Positions 28,604 to 37,796 of a DNA stretch of 43,082 bases are shown here, piece after piece (the first letter of the stretch is position 1; each line of letters starts with the position of its first letter). Below the pieces are notes generated by a model. It had not been told where the DNA came from. It saw nothing but the letters and a program-made list of their open reading frames with translations, and did not search any database. The stretch is from Steroidobacteraceae bacterium. GTDB lineage: Bacteria; Pseudomonadota; Gammaproteobacteria; Steroidobacterales; Steroidobacteraceae. The stretch spans positions 1-43,082 of the forward strand of contig JANWKR010000012.1 in assembly GCA_025451275.1 (NCBI GenBank), in the 5' to 3' direction. The position numbers and the translations under genes are program-made.

Positions 28604-29058
28604 AGGCGCGCGCCGGCAGCGCCGCTCCGCGCGAGCGCGAGTACAGCGGCGCGCGCAGCGTGGCGCGCAAGCTCGCGCTGCAGGCCCTGTACCGCTGGCA
28701 GCTGAATGCCGGCCCGTGGCAGGACCTGGTACAGGAGTTCGGCGCCTCCGAGGACATGCCGCGCGCCGACGCCGAGTATTTCCGCGTCCTGGTCGAGGGC
28801 GTATGGCACGCGCGCGCCGAGCTCGATGCACGGCTGGCCACGCTCGCCGACCGTGAGCCGCGACTGCTCGATCCGATCGAGCACGCGGCGCTGCTCATCG
28901 GGCTGTTCGAGCTCAGCGCGCGCGGCGATGTGCCGCACCGCGTCGTCATCAGCGAGGCGGTGTCGCTCGCCAAGCGCTTCGGCGCCACCGATGGCCACAA
29001 GTTCGTGAACGCCGTGCTGGATCGCGCCGCGCGCGAGCTGCGGCCCGGCGAGCACTGA
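28600..29058 (+). CDS. nusB: Transcription antitermination factor NusB
   Basis: All-helical RNA-binding protein that, with NusE/S10, binds boxA and promotes rRNA antitermination. 152 residues from a GTG overlapping ribH (GTGA). The Arg-rich start (SARSVARKLALQALYRWQ) and ALLIGLFEL, ISEAVSLAKRFG, FVNAVLD are diagnostic. The ribH-nusB-thiL order is the usual one. 15 bases before thiL. Confidence 0.95.
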   Translation: MKARAGSAAPREREYSGARSVARKLALQALYRWQLNAGPWQDLVQEFGASEDMPRADAEYFRVLVEGVWHARAELDARLATLADREPRLLDPIEHAALLIGLFELSARGDVPHRVVISEAVSLAKRFGATDGHKFVNAVLDRAARELRPGEH

Positions 29059-29073
29059 CGCCACGGGGCGCAC

Positions 29074-30039
29074 GTGGCGCTCACTGAATTTGCACTCATC
29101 GACCGCTACTTCCGCAGCTGCGGCGCGACCCGCGGCGACGTGCGCCTCGGCGTTGGCGACGATGCGGCGCTGCTGGCGCCGGCGGCCGGACAGGAGCTGG
29201 TGGCGGCGACGGACACGCTGGTGGCGGGCGTGCACTACCCCGAGCCGGCCGACCCGGCTTCCCTCGGGCACCGCGCCCTCGCTGTTAACTTAAGTGACCT
29301 CGCAGCCATGGGTGCGCGCCCGGCCTGGGCGCTGCTGGCGCTCACCCTGCCGCAGGCCGAGCCCGCATGGCTGGCGCAGTTCGCCGCCGGCCTCGGCGAG
29401 CTGGCGCGGGCGCACGACGTGGCGCTGGTGGGCGGTGACACTACCCGCGGCCCGCTGTGCGTCACCGTGACCCTGCTCGGCCACGTGCCGGGCGGCAGCG
29501 CGCTGCGGCGCGCGGGCGCCGCCCCGGGCGACGTGCTGTTCGTGTCGGGGACGCCGGGGGATGCGGCCGCGGGACTCGCGCTGGAGCAGGGACGGCTCGC
29601 CGCCGCGCCCGAGGCCAGCGCCTACCTGCGCGAGCGTTTCCTGCGCCCGCAGCCGCGCCTGGCGCTCGGCGAACGGCTGCGCGGCTATGCCAGCGCCTGC
29701 ATCGATGTCTCCGACGGCCTGCTGGCGGATGCCGGCAAGCTGGCCGCGGCGAGCGGTGCGGGCGTCGAGCTCGACTGGGCGGCGCTGCCCTTGTCGGAAT
29801 CACTGCGCGCCGCACTCGGCGCCGAGCGCGCGGGTGAGCTCGCGCTCACCGGCGGCGACGACTACGAGCTGTGCTTCGCGGTGCACCCTGATCGCGTTGC
29901 GAGCCTCGCCGCAGAGCTGCCGCCGCAGCGTTGGGGCTACACGCGCATCGGCACGCTGCGTGCCGCACCAGGCGCGGTCGTGCAGCGCGAGGGTACTGTG
30001 ATGGAGTTCTCGCATTCCGGATACGAGCACTTTGCCTGA
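29074..30039 (+). CDS. thiL: Thiamine-monophosphate kinase
   Basis: Phosphorylates thiamine monophosphate to thiamine diphosphate, the cofactor used for example by Dxs encoded at 34887. 321 residues from a GTG. PurM-like fold with FALIDRYF, LGVGDDAALL, DTLVAGVHY, LAVNLSDLAAMGA, GGDTTRG, DVSDGLLAD and TGGDDYELCF, all in the expected order. pgpA, which often follows thiL, is absent; instead a hairpin and a kinase gene follow. Confidence 0.95.
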   Translation: MALTEFALIDRYFRSCGATRGDVRLGVGDDAALLAPAAGQELVAATDTLVAGVHYPEPADPASLGHRALAVNLSDLAAMGARPAWALLALTLPQAEPAWLAQFAAGLGELARAHDVALVGGDTTRGPLCVTVTLLGHVPGGSALRRAGAAPGDVLFVSGTPGDAAAGLALEQGRLAAAPEASAYLRERFLRPQPRLALGERLRGYASACIDVSDGLLADAGKLAAASGAGVELDWAALPLSESLRAALGAERAGELALTGGDDYELCFAVHPDRVASLAAELPPQRWGYTRIGTLRAAPGAVVQREGTVMEFSHSGYEHFA

Positions 30040-30060
30040 GCGCAGCCGGCCGGGTTGCGC
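30040..30060 (+). terminator. Hairpin abutting the thiL stop codon
   Basis: 8-bp stem with one G-T pair (30040-30047 with 30053-30060) and loop GGCCG, starting at the base after the thiL TGA. A 14-bp perfect palindrome, CGCGCCCGGGCGCG, follows at 30064-30077. There is no U-tract. Likely end of the rib-nusB-thiL transcript. Confidence 0.5.
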
Positions 30061-30149
30061 CGCCGCGCCCGGGCGCGTGAGGGATGCATCACAGTCACCC
30101 GAGCGGGCGACCCCGTATCCTGACGCGCCGTTTCGATTAGCGACGCGCC

Positions 30150-31481
30150 ATGTCATTACCGGCCTCAAGAACCGTACCGCCCGCCAAGCCCGGGGCACGC
30201 ATGCCCGACAAGATCGGCAAGTACGTGGTGGTGCGCGAAGTGGGCCGCGGCAGTACCGGTGTCGTCTACCTGTCCCACGACGCGTATTACGGCCGCGACG
30301 TCGCCATCAAGGTCTACAACATGGACACCGGCGGCGACGAGGAGCGTGCGCGCATCGCCCGCAAGATGTTCCTGTCGGAAGCGCACCTGGTGGGCATGCT
30401 GCAGCATCCGCACATCCTGCCGATCTACGACGCCGGCGAGGAGAACGGGCACTGCTACATCGTCACCGAGCACGTGCACGGCGCGCGCACCCTGGCGGCC
30501 TACTGCCGCCCCGACAACCTGCTGCGCATCGATGACGTGGTGGAAATCATGTTCAAGTGCGCCAAGGCGCTGCACTACGCGCACTCGCGCGGCGTGATCC
30601 ACCGCGACATCAAGCCCTCCAATATCATGCTCACGCAGGACAGCGACGTGCGCATCATCGATTTCGGCATCGCGCTGGTGTCGGACTCGGACATCTCGCG
30701 CATCGAGGGCATCGCCGGCAGTCCCTCGTACATGTCCCCCGAGCAGGTGCAGAGCCTCGAGCTCACCAACCGCTCGGACCTGTATTCGCTCGGCGCGGTG
30801 ATGTATGAGCTGCTGACCGGCGCGCGCCCGTTCCGCGCCGGCAACCTGCAGAAGCTGCTGCACCAGATCGTGTACGCGACGCCGCCGCCGATCCACACCC
30901 TGCGCAAGGACATTCCCGAGGAAATCGAGATGGTGGTGGCCAGCGCGCTGCAGAAGGACCCGGAGAAGCGCTGCAAGAGCGGGCTGGACTTCGCCGCCGA
31001 GCTCACGCGCGTGCACGCGCGGCTGCGCGAGGCCAACTCGCGCATCGACCGCCAGGAGCAGTTCGGCGTGCTGCGCCGGCTGAAGTTCTTCCACGAGTTC
31101 AGCCATGCCGAGATCTGGGAAGTGCTGCGCGCCAGCAGCTGGCAGGACTACGCGGGCGGCGAGGAGATCGTCAAGGAAGGCGAGATGGACGACCGCTTCT
31201 ACATTCTGGTGAGCGGCGGCTGCGTGGTGGAGCGTCACGGGCAGCGCATCGGTGCGCTCGACACCGGTGACTGCTTCGGCGAGGCCAGCTACGTGCCCGG
31301 CGCCAAGCGCACGGCCACCATCCGCGCCGGCGGCGCGGTGACGGTGCTCAAGGTGAGCTCGACGCTGCTCGAGCAGGTATCCGCCTCCTGCCAGCTGCGC
31401 TTCAATCGCGTGTTCCTCAGCTCGCTGATCGCGCGCCTGCAGAGCGCCGAGCGCAAGGGCACCGCCTCCGCCGCCTCCTAA
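30150..31481 (+). CDS. Ser/Thr protein kinase fused to a C-terminal cyclic-nucleotide-binding domain
   Basis: 443 residues. Hanks-type kinase domain (about 25-285) with all catalytic elements: G-loop GRGSTG (33-38), K54 in VAIKVY, HRDIKPSN with D153, DFG at 171-173, and SPSYMSPEQ. A short linker (LREANSRIDRQEQ) leads to a cNMP domain (about 305-430) with FFHEFSHAEIWEV, GEEIVKEGE, YILVSG and a phosphate-binding cassette FGEASYVPGAKRTATI that keeps E378 and R387. No transmembrane segment, so a soluble, ligand-regulated kinase is inferred. ATG at 30150 chosen; Met18 (30201, MPDKIGKYVVV) is an alternative. It precedes a two-component pair by 49 bases on the same strand. Whether it senses cAMP, cGMP or another ligand is unknown. 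Confidence 0.88.
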   Translation: MSLPASRTVPPAKPGARMPDKIGKYVVVREVGRGSTGVVYLSHDAYYGRDVAIKVYNMDTGGDEERARIARKMFLSEAHLVGMLQHPHILPIYDAGEENGHCYIVTEHVHGARTLAAYCRPDNLLRIDDVVEIMFKCAKALHYAHSRGVIHRDIKPSNIMLTQDSDVRIIDFGIALVSDSDISRIEGIAGSPSYMSPEQVQSLELTNRSDLYSLGAVMYELLTGARPFRAGNLQKLLHQIVYATPPPIHTLRKDIPEEIEMVVASALQKDPEKRCKSGLDFAAELTRVHARLREANSRIDRQEQFGVLRRLKFFHEFSHAEIWEVLRASSWQDYAGGEEIVKEGEMDDRFYILVSGGCVVERHGQRIGALDTGDCFGEASYVPGAKRTATIRAGGAVTVLKVSSTLLEQVSASCQLRFNRVFLSSLIARLQSAERKGTASAAS

Positions 31482-31530
31482 GACCGCGGCTCTTGCGCGG
31501 CAGCGCGGGCGGCTCCTACCCTGTCGCCCC

Positions 31531-32208
31531 GTGCACGTACTGCTCATCGAGGATGACACCGAGGCGGCGCGCTTCCTGGTCAAGGGATTGCGCGAGAGCG
31601 GCTATGCGGTCGATCATGCCGCCGACGGCCGCGACGGCCTGTTGCGCGCCACCGAGGGCCACTTCGATCTCATCGTCACCGACCGCATGCTGCCGCAGCT
31701 CGATGGGCTGACGGTCATCGAGCAGCTGCGCGCCAAGGGCATCGGCACCCCGGTGCTGGTGCTGTCCGCGCTCGGCAGCGTCGACGACCGCATCAAGGGG
31801 CTCAAGGCCGGCGGCGACGACTACCTCACCAAGCCGTTTGCATTCGCCGAGCTGCTGGCGCGCATCGAGGCGCTGCTGCGCCGCCGCCCCAACACCCCGC
31901 ACACCACGCGCCTGAAAGTCGAGGACCTGGAGTTCGACCTGCTGGCGCGCCGCGTCACGCGCGCCGGCCGCGAGGTCGAGCTCACCGCGCGCGAGCTGAA
32001 GCTGCTCGAGTTCCTCATGCGCCGGGCGGGGCAGGTCGTGACCCGCACCATGCTGCTCGAGGGGGTGTGGGACCTGCACTTCGACCCGCAGAGCAATCTC
32101 ATCGACGTGCACATCAGCCGCCTGCGCCAGGCGATCGACCGCGGCACCGATCATCCCCTGATCCATACCGTGCGCGGCTCGGGATACGTGCTGCGCAGCG
32201 ACCTCTGA
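31531..32208 (+). CDS. OmpR/PhoB-family response regulator
   Basis: 225 residues from a GTG (VHVLLIEDD; no clear Shine-Dalgarno). Receiver domain with acidic pocket D8/D9, phospho-acceptor D51 in LIVTDRMLP, S79 and K101 in TKPF. Winged-helix DNA-binding domain (about 125-225) with LTARELKLLEFLMR, QSNLIDVHISRLRQ and VRGSGYVL. It resembles regulators paired with heavy-metal or envelope-stress sensors (CusR/QseB-like), but target genes cannot be named. 6 bases upstream of its sensor kinase. Confidence 0.93.
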   Translation: MHVLLIEDDTEAARFLVKGLRESGYAVDHAADGRDGLLRATEGHFDLIVTDRMLPQLDGLTVIEQLRAKGIGTPVLVLSALGSVDDRIKGLKAGGDDYLTKPFAFAELLARIEALLRRRPNTPHTTRLKVEDLEFDLLARRVTRAGREVELTARELKLLEFLMRRAGQVVTRTMLLEGVWDLHFDPQSNLIDVHISRLRQAIDRGTDHPLIHTVRGSGYVLRSDL

Positions 32209-32214
32209 GCCGGC

Positions 32215-33582
32215 GTGCGCCTCGCCCTGTTCAACACCACCGCCTTCCGCCTCTCGGTCGGCTACACCCTGCTGGTGACGCTCGCAGTGGGGGTCACCCT
32301 CGGCAGCGCCTATCTGCTCACCGAGAGCCTGATCACCGACGAGGTCGACCTGATCATCGACACCGAGCTCAAGAGCCTGGAAGACAAGTTCGCGCGCGCC
32401 GGCGTGCCAGGCGTGACCGACGAGATCAACCTGCGCATCGACAGCTGGGGTCGCATCGGCGCGGTCTACATGCTCGCCGACGCCAACTACGAGCGCATCT
32501 CCGGCAACGTCACAACCTGGCCGTTCGACGGCATGCCGACCGAGCCGCGGCCGGAGTTCGAGATCGCCACCATCGAGCCGGGCCGGCGCGCCGTGCACCC
32601 GGTGCGCGCCGCGGTGCGCACCCTCCCCGGGGGCGACCTGCTGCTGGTCGGCACCGACATCTCGCAGGGGCGACGCTTCGCCGAGAAGTTCCGCTTCGCC
32701 ACCCTGTGGGGCATCGGCTTGTCGACCCTGGCCGCGGCACTGGCGGGCTTCTGGTTCAGTTTCCGTCTGGCGCGGCGCGTCGGCGAGGCGGCCAGCACCT
32801 GCGAGGCGATCATGGCGGGCGCGCCCGGGCGGCGCCTGCCGGTGGCGGGCGCCCACGACGAGTTCGACTCACTCGCCATATCGGTCAACCGCGTGCTCGA
32901 CCGGCTCGAGGAGCAGGCCGGGACGCTGCGCGCCACTTTCGACAGCGCCGCCCACGACCTGCGCGCGCCGCTGCACCGCCTGCGCACGCGCATGGATGCG
33001 TTACTGCTGCGCTCCCCGCCGCTCGAGCCGGCAGTGCACGAGTCGGTGGACTCGGCGCTGCGCGAGGTTGACCACCTGCAGCGCACGCTCGCGACGCTGC
33101 TGCAGATCGCGCTCGCCCAGTCGGGTGCGCCGCTGGCGGCGCCGGCCGCGGTGGACGTCGGCGAGCTGGCGGCCGAGCTCGTCGACCTGTTCGAGCCGGC
33201 CGCGGGCGACAAGGGACTGAGGCTCGCCTGCCACCAGGAGGCGGCGGTGGTGCAGGGCAACCGACAGCTGCTGGCGCAGCTGATCACCAACCTGATCGAG
33301 AACGGCCTCAAGTACGTACCCGCCGGCGGCGCCATCGACGTGGCGGTGCGGCGCCTGGCCGACGGCGTGCGGCTCACCGTAAGCGACGACGGCCCCGGCA
33401 TCGCAGGTCCCGACCGCTCGCGCGCCGTGCAGCCGTTCGTGCGCATCGGCATGGCCGGGCGAGAGGAGGGCAGCGGACTCGGCCTGAGCCTGGTGGCCGC
33501 CATTGCGCGGCTGCATCGCGGCCGCCTCGAGCTGCAGAGCAACGAGCCCGGCCTCAGGGTGGTCGTCGAGCTGCCGGCCTGA
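32215..33582 (+). CDS. Membrane sensor histidine kinase
   Basis: 455 residues from a GTG. Transmembrane segment about 13-35, a periplasmic sensor region (about 36-160; no known domain recognised), a second membrane segment (about 163-185), HAMP (about 186-240), HisKA with phospho-acceptor H247 in SAAHDLRAPL, and HATPase_c with NLIENGLKY (N363), DDGPGI (391-396) and GSGLGLSLV (419-427). All catalytic boxes look intact. Partner of the upstream response regulator. Ends 19 bases from the convergent psiF-like gene. The ligand is unknown. Confidence 0.93.
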   Translation: MRLALFNTTAFRLSVGYTLLVTLAVGVTLGSAYLLTESLITDEVDLIIDTELKSLEDKFARAGVPGVTDEINLRIDSWGRIGAVYMLADANYERISGNVTTWPFDGMPTEPRPEFEIATIEPGRRAVHPVRAAVRTLPGGDLLLVGTDISQGRRFAEKFRFATLWGIGLSTLAAALAGFWFSFRLARRVGEAASTCEAIMAGAPGRRLPVAGAHDEFDSLAISVNRVLDRLEEQAGTLRATFDSAAHDLRAPLHRLRTRMDALLLRSPPLEPAVHESVDSALREVDHLQRTLATLLQIALAQSGAPLAAPAAVDVGELAAELVDLFEPAAGDKGLRLACHQEAAVVQGNRQLLAQLITNLIENGLKYVPAGGAIDVAVRRLADGVRLTVSDDGPGIAGPDRSRAVQPFVRIGMAGREEGSGLGLSLVAAIARLHRGRLELQSNEPGLRVVVELPA

Positions 33583-33601
33583 GCGGCCGTCGCGCCGGGG
33601 A

Positions 33602-33814
33602 CTAGGAGGCCTTGCTGGAGGTTCCGGCGCGGCAAGCCTTGACGAACTGCGCCCGGGACGGACCGGTGAGCTGCTTGGCGTCGGCCTGCTTGTTGCACAC
33701 CTTGAGCGAGGGGTGCTTGACGGGGGTCGCGGACGGCGCGGCCGGAGGATCGGCGGCGACGGCGAGGCCACAGCCGAGGACGGCGGTGGCGGTGAATGCG
33801 GCGAGGACTCTCAT
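33602..33814 (-). CDS. Small exported PsiF-repeat protein
   Basis: 70 residues from the ATG at 33814, preceded by AAGGAG at 7 bases. Signal peptide (about 1-21, AVAAD), short Pro/Ala linker, then one PsiF repeat (C-N-K-x-A ... L-x-G-x-x-R-x-x-F-V-K-x-C, about 40-61) with its two cysteines, probably disulfide-bonded in the periplasm. PsiF of E. coli is phosphate-starvation inducible and has two repeats; this has only one. Function unknown. It is followed, convergently, by the histidine kinase gene. Confidence 0.8.
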   Translation of the reverse strand: MRVLAAFTATAVLGCGLAVAADPPAAPSATPVKHPSLKVCNKQADAKQLTGPSRAQFVKACRAGTSSKAS

Positions 33815-33923
33815 GCCCTGACTCCTTGCGGTGCTGCTGGAGTGGGAAGTTAGTGGGCACGGCCTTGCGCGGCAATGAAGCCGGCATTAAGAAATCTTCA
33901 TGCGGGAGCCGGAGCCGCGGCCT

Positions 33924-33942
33924 GGCGCCGGCGCGCGGCGCC
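33924..33942 (-). terminator. GC hairpin abutting the folE2 stop codon
   Basis: GGCGCCG (33924-33930), loop of five, CGGCGCC (33936-33942): perfect 7-bp stem directly next to the folE2 TGA (33945-33943). No U-tract on the minus strand. Probable 3' end of the xseB-ispA-dxs-folE2 side. Confidence 0.5.
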
Positions 33943-34767
33943 TCAGGCGTCCTTGTCGTGCTCGATCAGGGCGTAAGCCGAGTGGTTGTGAATTGACTCG
34001 AAGTTCTCCGACTCGACCGTGTAGGCGGCGACACGCTCGTCGTGGTTCAGGCGCGTGGCGACGTCGCGCACCACGTCCTCGACGAACTTCGGATTCTGGT
34101 AGGCGCGCTCGGTGACATATTTCTCGTCGGGCCGCTTGAGGATGCCGTACAGCTCGCACGAGGCCTCGCTCTCGGCGATCTCGATGAGCTCCTCGATCCA
34201 CATGTGGCTGCGCAGGCGCGCGGTGATGGTCACGTGCGAGCGCTGATTGTGCGCACCGTAGTCGGAGATCTTCTTCGAGCACGGGCACAGGCTGGTGACC
34301 GGTACCACGGCGCGCACCCACATCCTGGTATGCCCGTGGCTGTGCTCGCCGATGAGCGTGGCGCGGTAGTCCATCAGGCTCTCGACGCCCGACACCGGCG
34401 CCTTCTTCATGATGAAGAACGGGAAGTTCATCTCGATGTGGCCGGTGTCGGCCTCGAGCCGCGCGGTCATGTTGTGCAGCATGGCGCGGAATGACTCCAC
34501 CGAAATCTCGCGCTCGGCGTGCAGGATCTCCACGAAGCGCGACATGTGCGTGCCCTTGAAGTTGTGCGGCAGGCTCACGTACATGTTGAACGTGGCGATG
34601 GTGTGCTGCTCCCCGGAGGAACGGTCCTTGACCCGCACCGGGTGGCTGATGTCCTTGATGCCCACGCGATTGATCGGCAGCTGGCGCGTGTCGGCGCGCG
34701 CCTGCACGTCCTCAACTTCCGTGAGGGCGGCGCGCCCGATCTTGGCCGAGGCGGCGGGTGGATTCAT
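33943..34767 (-). CDS. folE2: GTP cyclohydrolase FolE2 (type IB)
   Basis: Makes 7,8-dihydroneopterin triphosphate from GTP, the first step of folate synthesis; unlike FolE it can work with metals other than zinc (known for the family). 274 residues from the ATG at 34767; 24 more codons are open upstream but do not look like the family. Tunnel-fold motifs: [10 protein letters not shown], the cysteine site [23 protein letters not shown] (C161, C163), [21 protein letters not shown] and IHNHSAYA near the C-terminus. 119 bases after dxs, same strand. No Zur-type box was recognised in that gap. No folE was seen in the window. Confidence 0.95.
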   Translation of the reverse strand: MNPPAASAKIGRAALTEVEDVQARADTRQLPINRVGIKDISHPVRVKDRSSGEQHTIATFNMYVSLPHNFKGTHMSRFVEILHAEREISVESFRAMLHNMTARLEADTGHIEMNFPFFIMKKAPVSGVESLMDYRATLIGEHSHGHTRMWVRAVVPVTSLCPCSKKISDYGAHNQRSHVTITARLRSHMWIEELIEIAESEASCELYGILKRPDEKYVTERAYQNPKFVEDVVRDVATRLNHDERVAAYTVESENFESIHNHSAYALIEHDKDA

Positions 34768-34886
34768 GATGGAAAGCCTACAGGAAAGGTGCCTAAACCC
34801 GTAATTCGCATTGTGGCGGCACGGGAACGCGCCCTGCATCCCCCGGAATGCGGAGGCGGCGCTCTGTCAAACCGCGTGGGTGCCGC

Positions 34887-36791
34887 TCAGGCACCGCCGG
34901 CGGAACGCATGCGCTCGGGTGACTGCAGCGCCCACCAGCGCTCGACACTCGCGGCCAGGCCGGCGGCGTCGAGGCCGGCGGCCGCGAGGCAGCCCTCGCG
35001 CGAGCCGTGCTCGATGAAGCGGTCGGGGATGCCGAGCTGCAGCAGCGGCAGCTGCAGACCTTCCGCGGCCAGCAGCTCGCCCACCGCCGAGCCGGCGCCG
35101 CCGTGGCTGGCGTTCTCCTCGATGGTGACGAAGGCGCGGTGGCGCCGCGCGAGCGCCGCCAGCAGCTCCTCATCCAGCGGCTTCACGAAGCGCATGTTGA
35201 CGAGCGTGGCATCGAGCGAGTCGGCGATGTGCTGCGCGCTCGCCACCAGCGCGCCGAAGGCGAGCAGCGCCAGGCCGCTCTTGCCCTCGCGGCGCAGCTG
35301 CGCCTTGCCGACCGGCAGCGCCGTCATCTCGGCCTGCACCGGCACGCCCGGTCCGGTGCCACGTGGGTAGCGCACGATGGCCGGTGCGGCGAGGGTGCTG
35401 GCGGTGTACAGCATCTGGCGGCACTCGTTCTCGTCCGCCGGGGCCATCACCACGGTGTTGGGAATGCAGCGCAGGTATGACAGGTCGTAGCTGCCCTGGT
35501 GGGTCGCGCCATCGCTGCCCACCAGTCCGGCGCGGTCGACCGCGAACACCACCGGCAGATTCTGCAGCGCGACGTCGTGGATCAGCTGGTCGTAGGCGCG
35601 CTGCAGGAAGGTCGAATAGATGGCCACCACCGGCTTCAGTCCCTCGGCCGCGAGTCCGGCGGCGAAGGTCACCGCGTGCTGCTCGGCGATGGCGACATCG
35701 AAGTAGCGGTCCGGGAAGCGCTTGGAGAACTCGACCAGGCCCGAGCCCTCGCGCATCGCGGGCGTGATGCCGATGACGCGCGGGTCGCGCTCGGCCATGT
35801 CGCACAGCCACTGCCCGAACACCTGCGAGTAGCTCGGACCTGCGCTTTTCTCCTTGAAGATCGTGCCGCTCGCCGGGTCGAAGGGCCCGGGCCCGTGCCA
35901 CTTGATGGGATCGGCCTCGGCGGGCGGATAGCCCTTGCCCTTCTTGGTGACCACGTGCAGGAACTGCGGACCGCGCAGCTTCTTCACGTTGCGCAGCGTG
36001 CGCACCAGCGCCTTGACGTCGTGGCCGTCCATCGGGCCGATGTAATTGAAGCCCATCTCCTCGAACAGGGTGCCCGGCAACACCATGCCCTTCAGGTGCT
36101 CCTCCGAGCGGCGCGCCAGCTCCCACACCGTCGGCATGGGGCGCAGCACCTTCTTGCCGCCCTCGCGCAGGTGCGCGTAGACGCGTCCCGAGAGCGCACG
36201 CGCGAAATGGTTCGACAGCGCGCCGACGTTCTCCGAGATCGACATGTCGTTGTCGTTGAGGATGACCAGCAGGTCGGCGGGCAGCGAGCCGGCGTGGTTG
36301 AGCGCCTCGAACGCCATGCCCGCGGTCATGGCGCCATCGCCGATCACCGCCACCACGCGCCGGTCGGAGCCGGCGCGCGCCGCCGCCACCGCCATGCCGA
36401 GGGCGGCGGAGATGGAGGTGCTCGAGTGTCCGACGCCGAAGGTGTCGTACTCGCTCTCGGCGCGGCTCGGGAAGGGTGCCAGGCCGCCGTCCTGCTTGAT
36501 GGTGTGCAGCCGTTCGCGTCGCCCGGTCAGCACCTTGTGCGGGTACGCCTGGTGACCGACGTCCCACACCAGGCGGTCGTGCGGGGTGTCGAATACGTAG
36601 TGCAGGGCGATCGTGAGCTCCACGGTGCCCAGGCCCGCGGCAAAGTGCCCGCCGCGCGTGCTCACCTCGTGGATGAGGAACTCGCGCAGCTCGCGCGCCA
36701 GCACCGGCAGCTTGCCCACGGGCAGCCGACGCAGATCCGCCGGGCTCGCGATGGAGGTCAGCAATGGGTACTTGTCCGGCGCGGCGGTCAT
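34887..36791 (-). CDS. dxs: 1-deoxy-D-xylulose-5-phosphate synthase
   Basis: First enzyme of the MEP isoprenoid pathway: pyruvate + glyceraldehyde 3-phosphate gives DXP, using thiamine diphosphate. 634 residues (E. coli 620). TPP/Mg site GDGAMTAG (151-158) and [20 protein letters not shown], transketolase-type [28 protein letters not shown], and C-terminal [14 protein letters not shown]. In the classical xseB-ispA-dxs order; 78 bases after ispA. Confidence 0.97.
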   Translation of the reverse strand: MTAAPDKYPLLTSIASPADLRRLPVGKLPVLARELREFLIHEVSTRGGHFAAGLGTVELTIALHYVFDTPHDRLVWDVGHQAYPHKVLTGRRERLHTIKQDGGLAPFPSRAESEYDTFGVGHSSTSISAALGMAVAAARAGSDRRVVAVIGDGAMTAGMAFEALNHAGSLPADLLVILNDNDMSISENVGALSNHFARALSGRVYAHLREGGKKVLRPMPTVWELARRSEEHLKGMVLPGTLFEEMGFNYIGPMDGHDVKALVRTLRNVKKLRGPQFLHVVTKKGKGYPPAEADPIKWHGPGPFDPASGTIFKEKSAGPSYSQVFGQWLCDMAERDPRVIGITPAMREGSGLVEFSKRFPDRYFDVAIAEQHAVTFAAGLAAEGLKPVVAIYSTFLQRAYDQLIHDVALQNLPVVFAVDRAGLVGSDGATHQGSYDLSYLRCIPNTVVMAPADENECRQMLYTASTLAAPAIVRYPRGTGPGVPVQAEMTALPVGKAQLRREGKSGLALLAFGALVASAQHIADSLDATLVNMRFVKPLDEELLAALARRHRAFVTIEENASHGGAGSAVGELLAAEGLQLPLLQLGIPDRFIEHGSREGCLAAAGLDAAGLAASVERWWALQSPERMRSAGGA

Positions 36792-36869
36792 CGGCTCATG
36801 CAGTGTACACGGGGCGCCGTGCCGCCCGGAAAAGGCGCCCGCGGCGCCACCGGCCGGCTGGCACCCGCC

Positions 36870-37796
36870 TCAGCTCGAGCGGTCGACCACGTAGCGCGCC
36901 AGCTGCGTCAGGGCCGCGGCGCGGCCGCCGAGGGGCTTAAGGGCCGCGATCGCGGCATCGCGCAGCGCCGCGGCCCGTGCCCGCGAGGCGGCCAGTCCCG
37001 CGGTGCTCGGGTAGGTCGGCTTGCCGTGCGCGGCGTCGGCGCCGGTCGACTTGCCGAGCAGCGCCGCATCGCCCTCGACGTCGAGGATGTCGTCCTGGAT
37101 CTGGAAGGCGAGGCCGACCTCCGCGCCGAAGGCCTTGAGGGCGTCGAGCTCCGCTCCGCCCGTCACACCGGCGGCGAGGGCGCCGAGTACCACGCTGCCT
37201 TCGATGAGGGCGCCGGTCTTGCGCCGGTGCATGTTCTCGATCGCCGCCACCGACAGCTGCTGCCCGACCGCGGCGAGGTCGACCGCCTGGCCGCCGGCCA
37301 TGCCACCGGTGCCGGTGGCGCGCGCCAGCACGCGGATCATCTCCAGACGGGTCTGCGCCGAGGTGCCGGTCATCGGCTCGTTGGCGAGCACGGCGAAGGC
37401 GAGCGCCTGCAGCGCGTCCCCGACGAGAATCGCGGTGGCCTCGTCGTAGGCGCGGTGACAGGTGGGGCGGCCGCGGCGCAGGTCATCGTCGTCCATGGCC
37501 GGCAGGTCATCGTGCACCAGGCTGTAGACGTGGATGAGCTCGACGGCCGCGGCCGGGGTATCGAGCCGCTCGGGCGATGCGCCGAGGGATTCGCCGGTGA
37601 GATACACGAGCGTCGGCCGCAAGCGCTTGCCCGCGCCCAGCACGCTGTAGCGCATTGCCTCGCGCAGCCGCGCGGTGCCGGGATCGGGCAGGGCGAGCGC
37701 GGCATCGAGCACGCCCTCGATGCGCGCCTGGCAGGCGGCGACGCGCGCAAGGAAGGCGGCGGACGGCGCGTTGCCGTCCGTGGCGGCGGCGTTCAT
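36870..37796 (-). CDS. ispA: Farnesyl diphosphate synthase (short-chain polyprenyl synthetase)
   Basis: Condenses DMAPP/IPP to C10/C15 diphosphates for ubiquinone and undecaprenyl carrier. 308 residues from the ATG at 37796, which shares its first base with the xseB stop (TGATG); a GTG one codon earlier is also possible. First Asp-rich motif VHDDLPAMDDDD (D96, D97) and second DDILD (235-239), GAGKRLRP, and GGQAVDL. Product length is inferred from the family and operon, not proven. Confidence 0.93.
   Translation of the reverse strand: MNAAATDGNAPSAAFLARVAACQARIEGVLDAALALPDPGTARLREAMRYSVLGAGKRLRPTLVYLTGESLGASPERLDTPAAAVELIHVYSLVHDDLPAMDDDDLRRGRPTCHRAYDEATAILVGDALQALAFAVLANEPMTGTSAQTRLEMIRVLARATGTGGMAGGQAVDLAAVGQQLSVAAIENMHRRKTGALIEGSVVLGALAAGVTGGAELDALKAFGAEVGLAFQIQDDILDVEGDAALLGKSTGADAAHGKPTYPSTAGLAASRARAAALRDAAIAALKPLGGRAAALTQLARYVVDRSS

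Noticed and set aside
30150-31481. Pseudokinase interpretation of the kinase-cNMP protein
   Set aside because: The G-loop, VAIK lysine, HRD aspartate and DFG are all present.
33503-33853. Plus-strand 116-codon open frame over the psiF-like gene
   Set aside because: The minus-strand frame has a signal peptide, good ribosome site and PsiF repeat; the plus frame has none of these.
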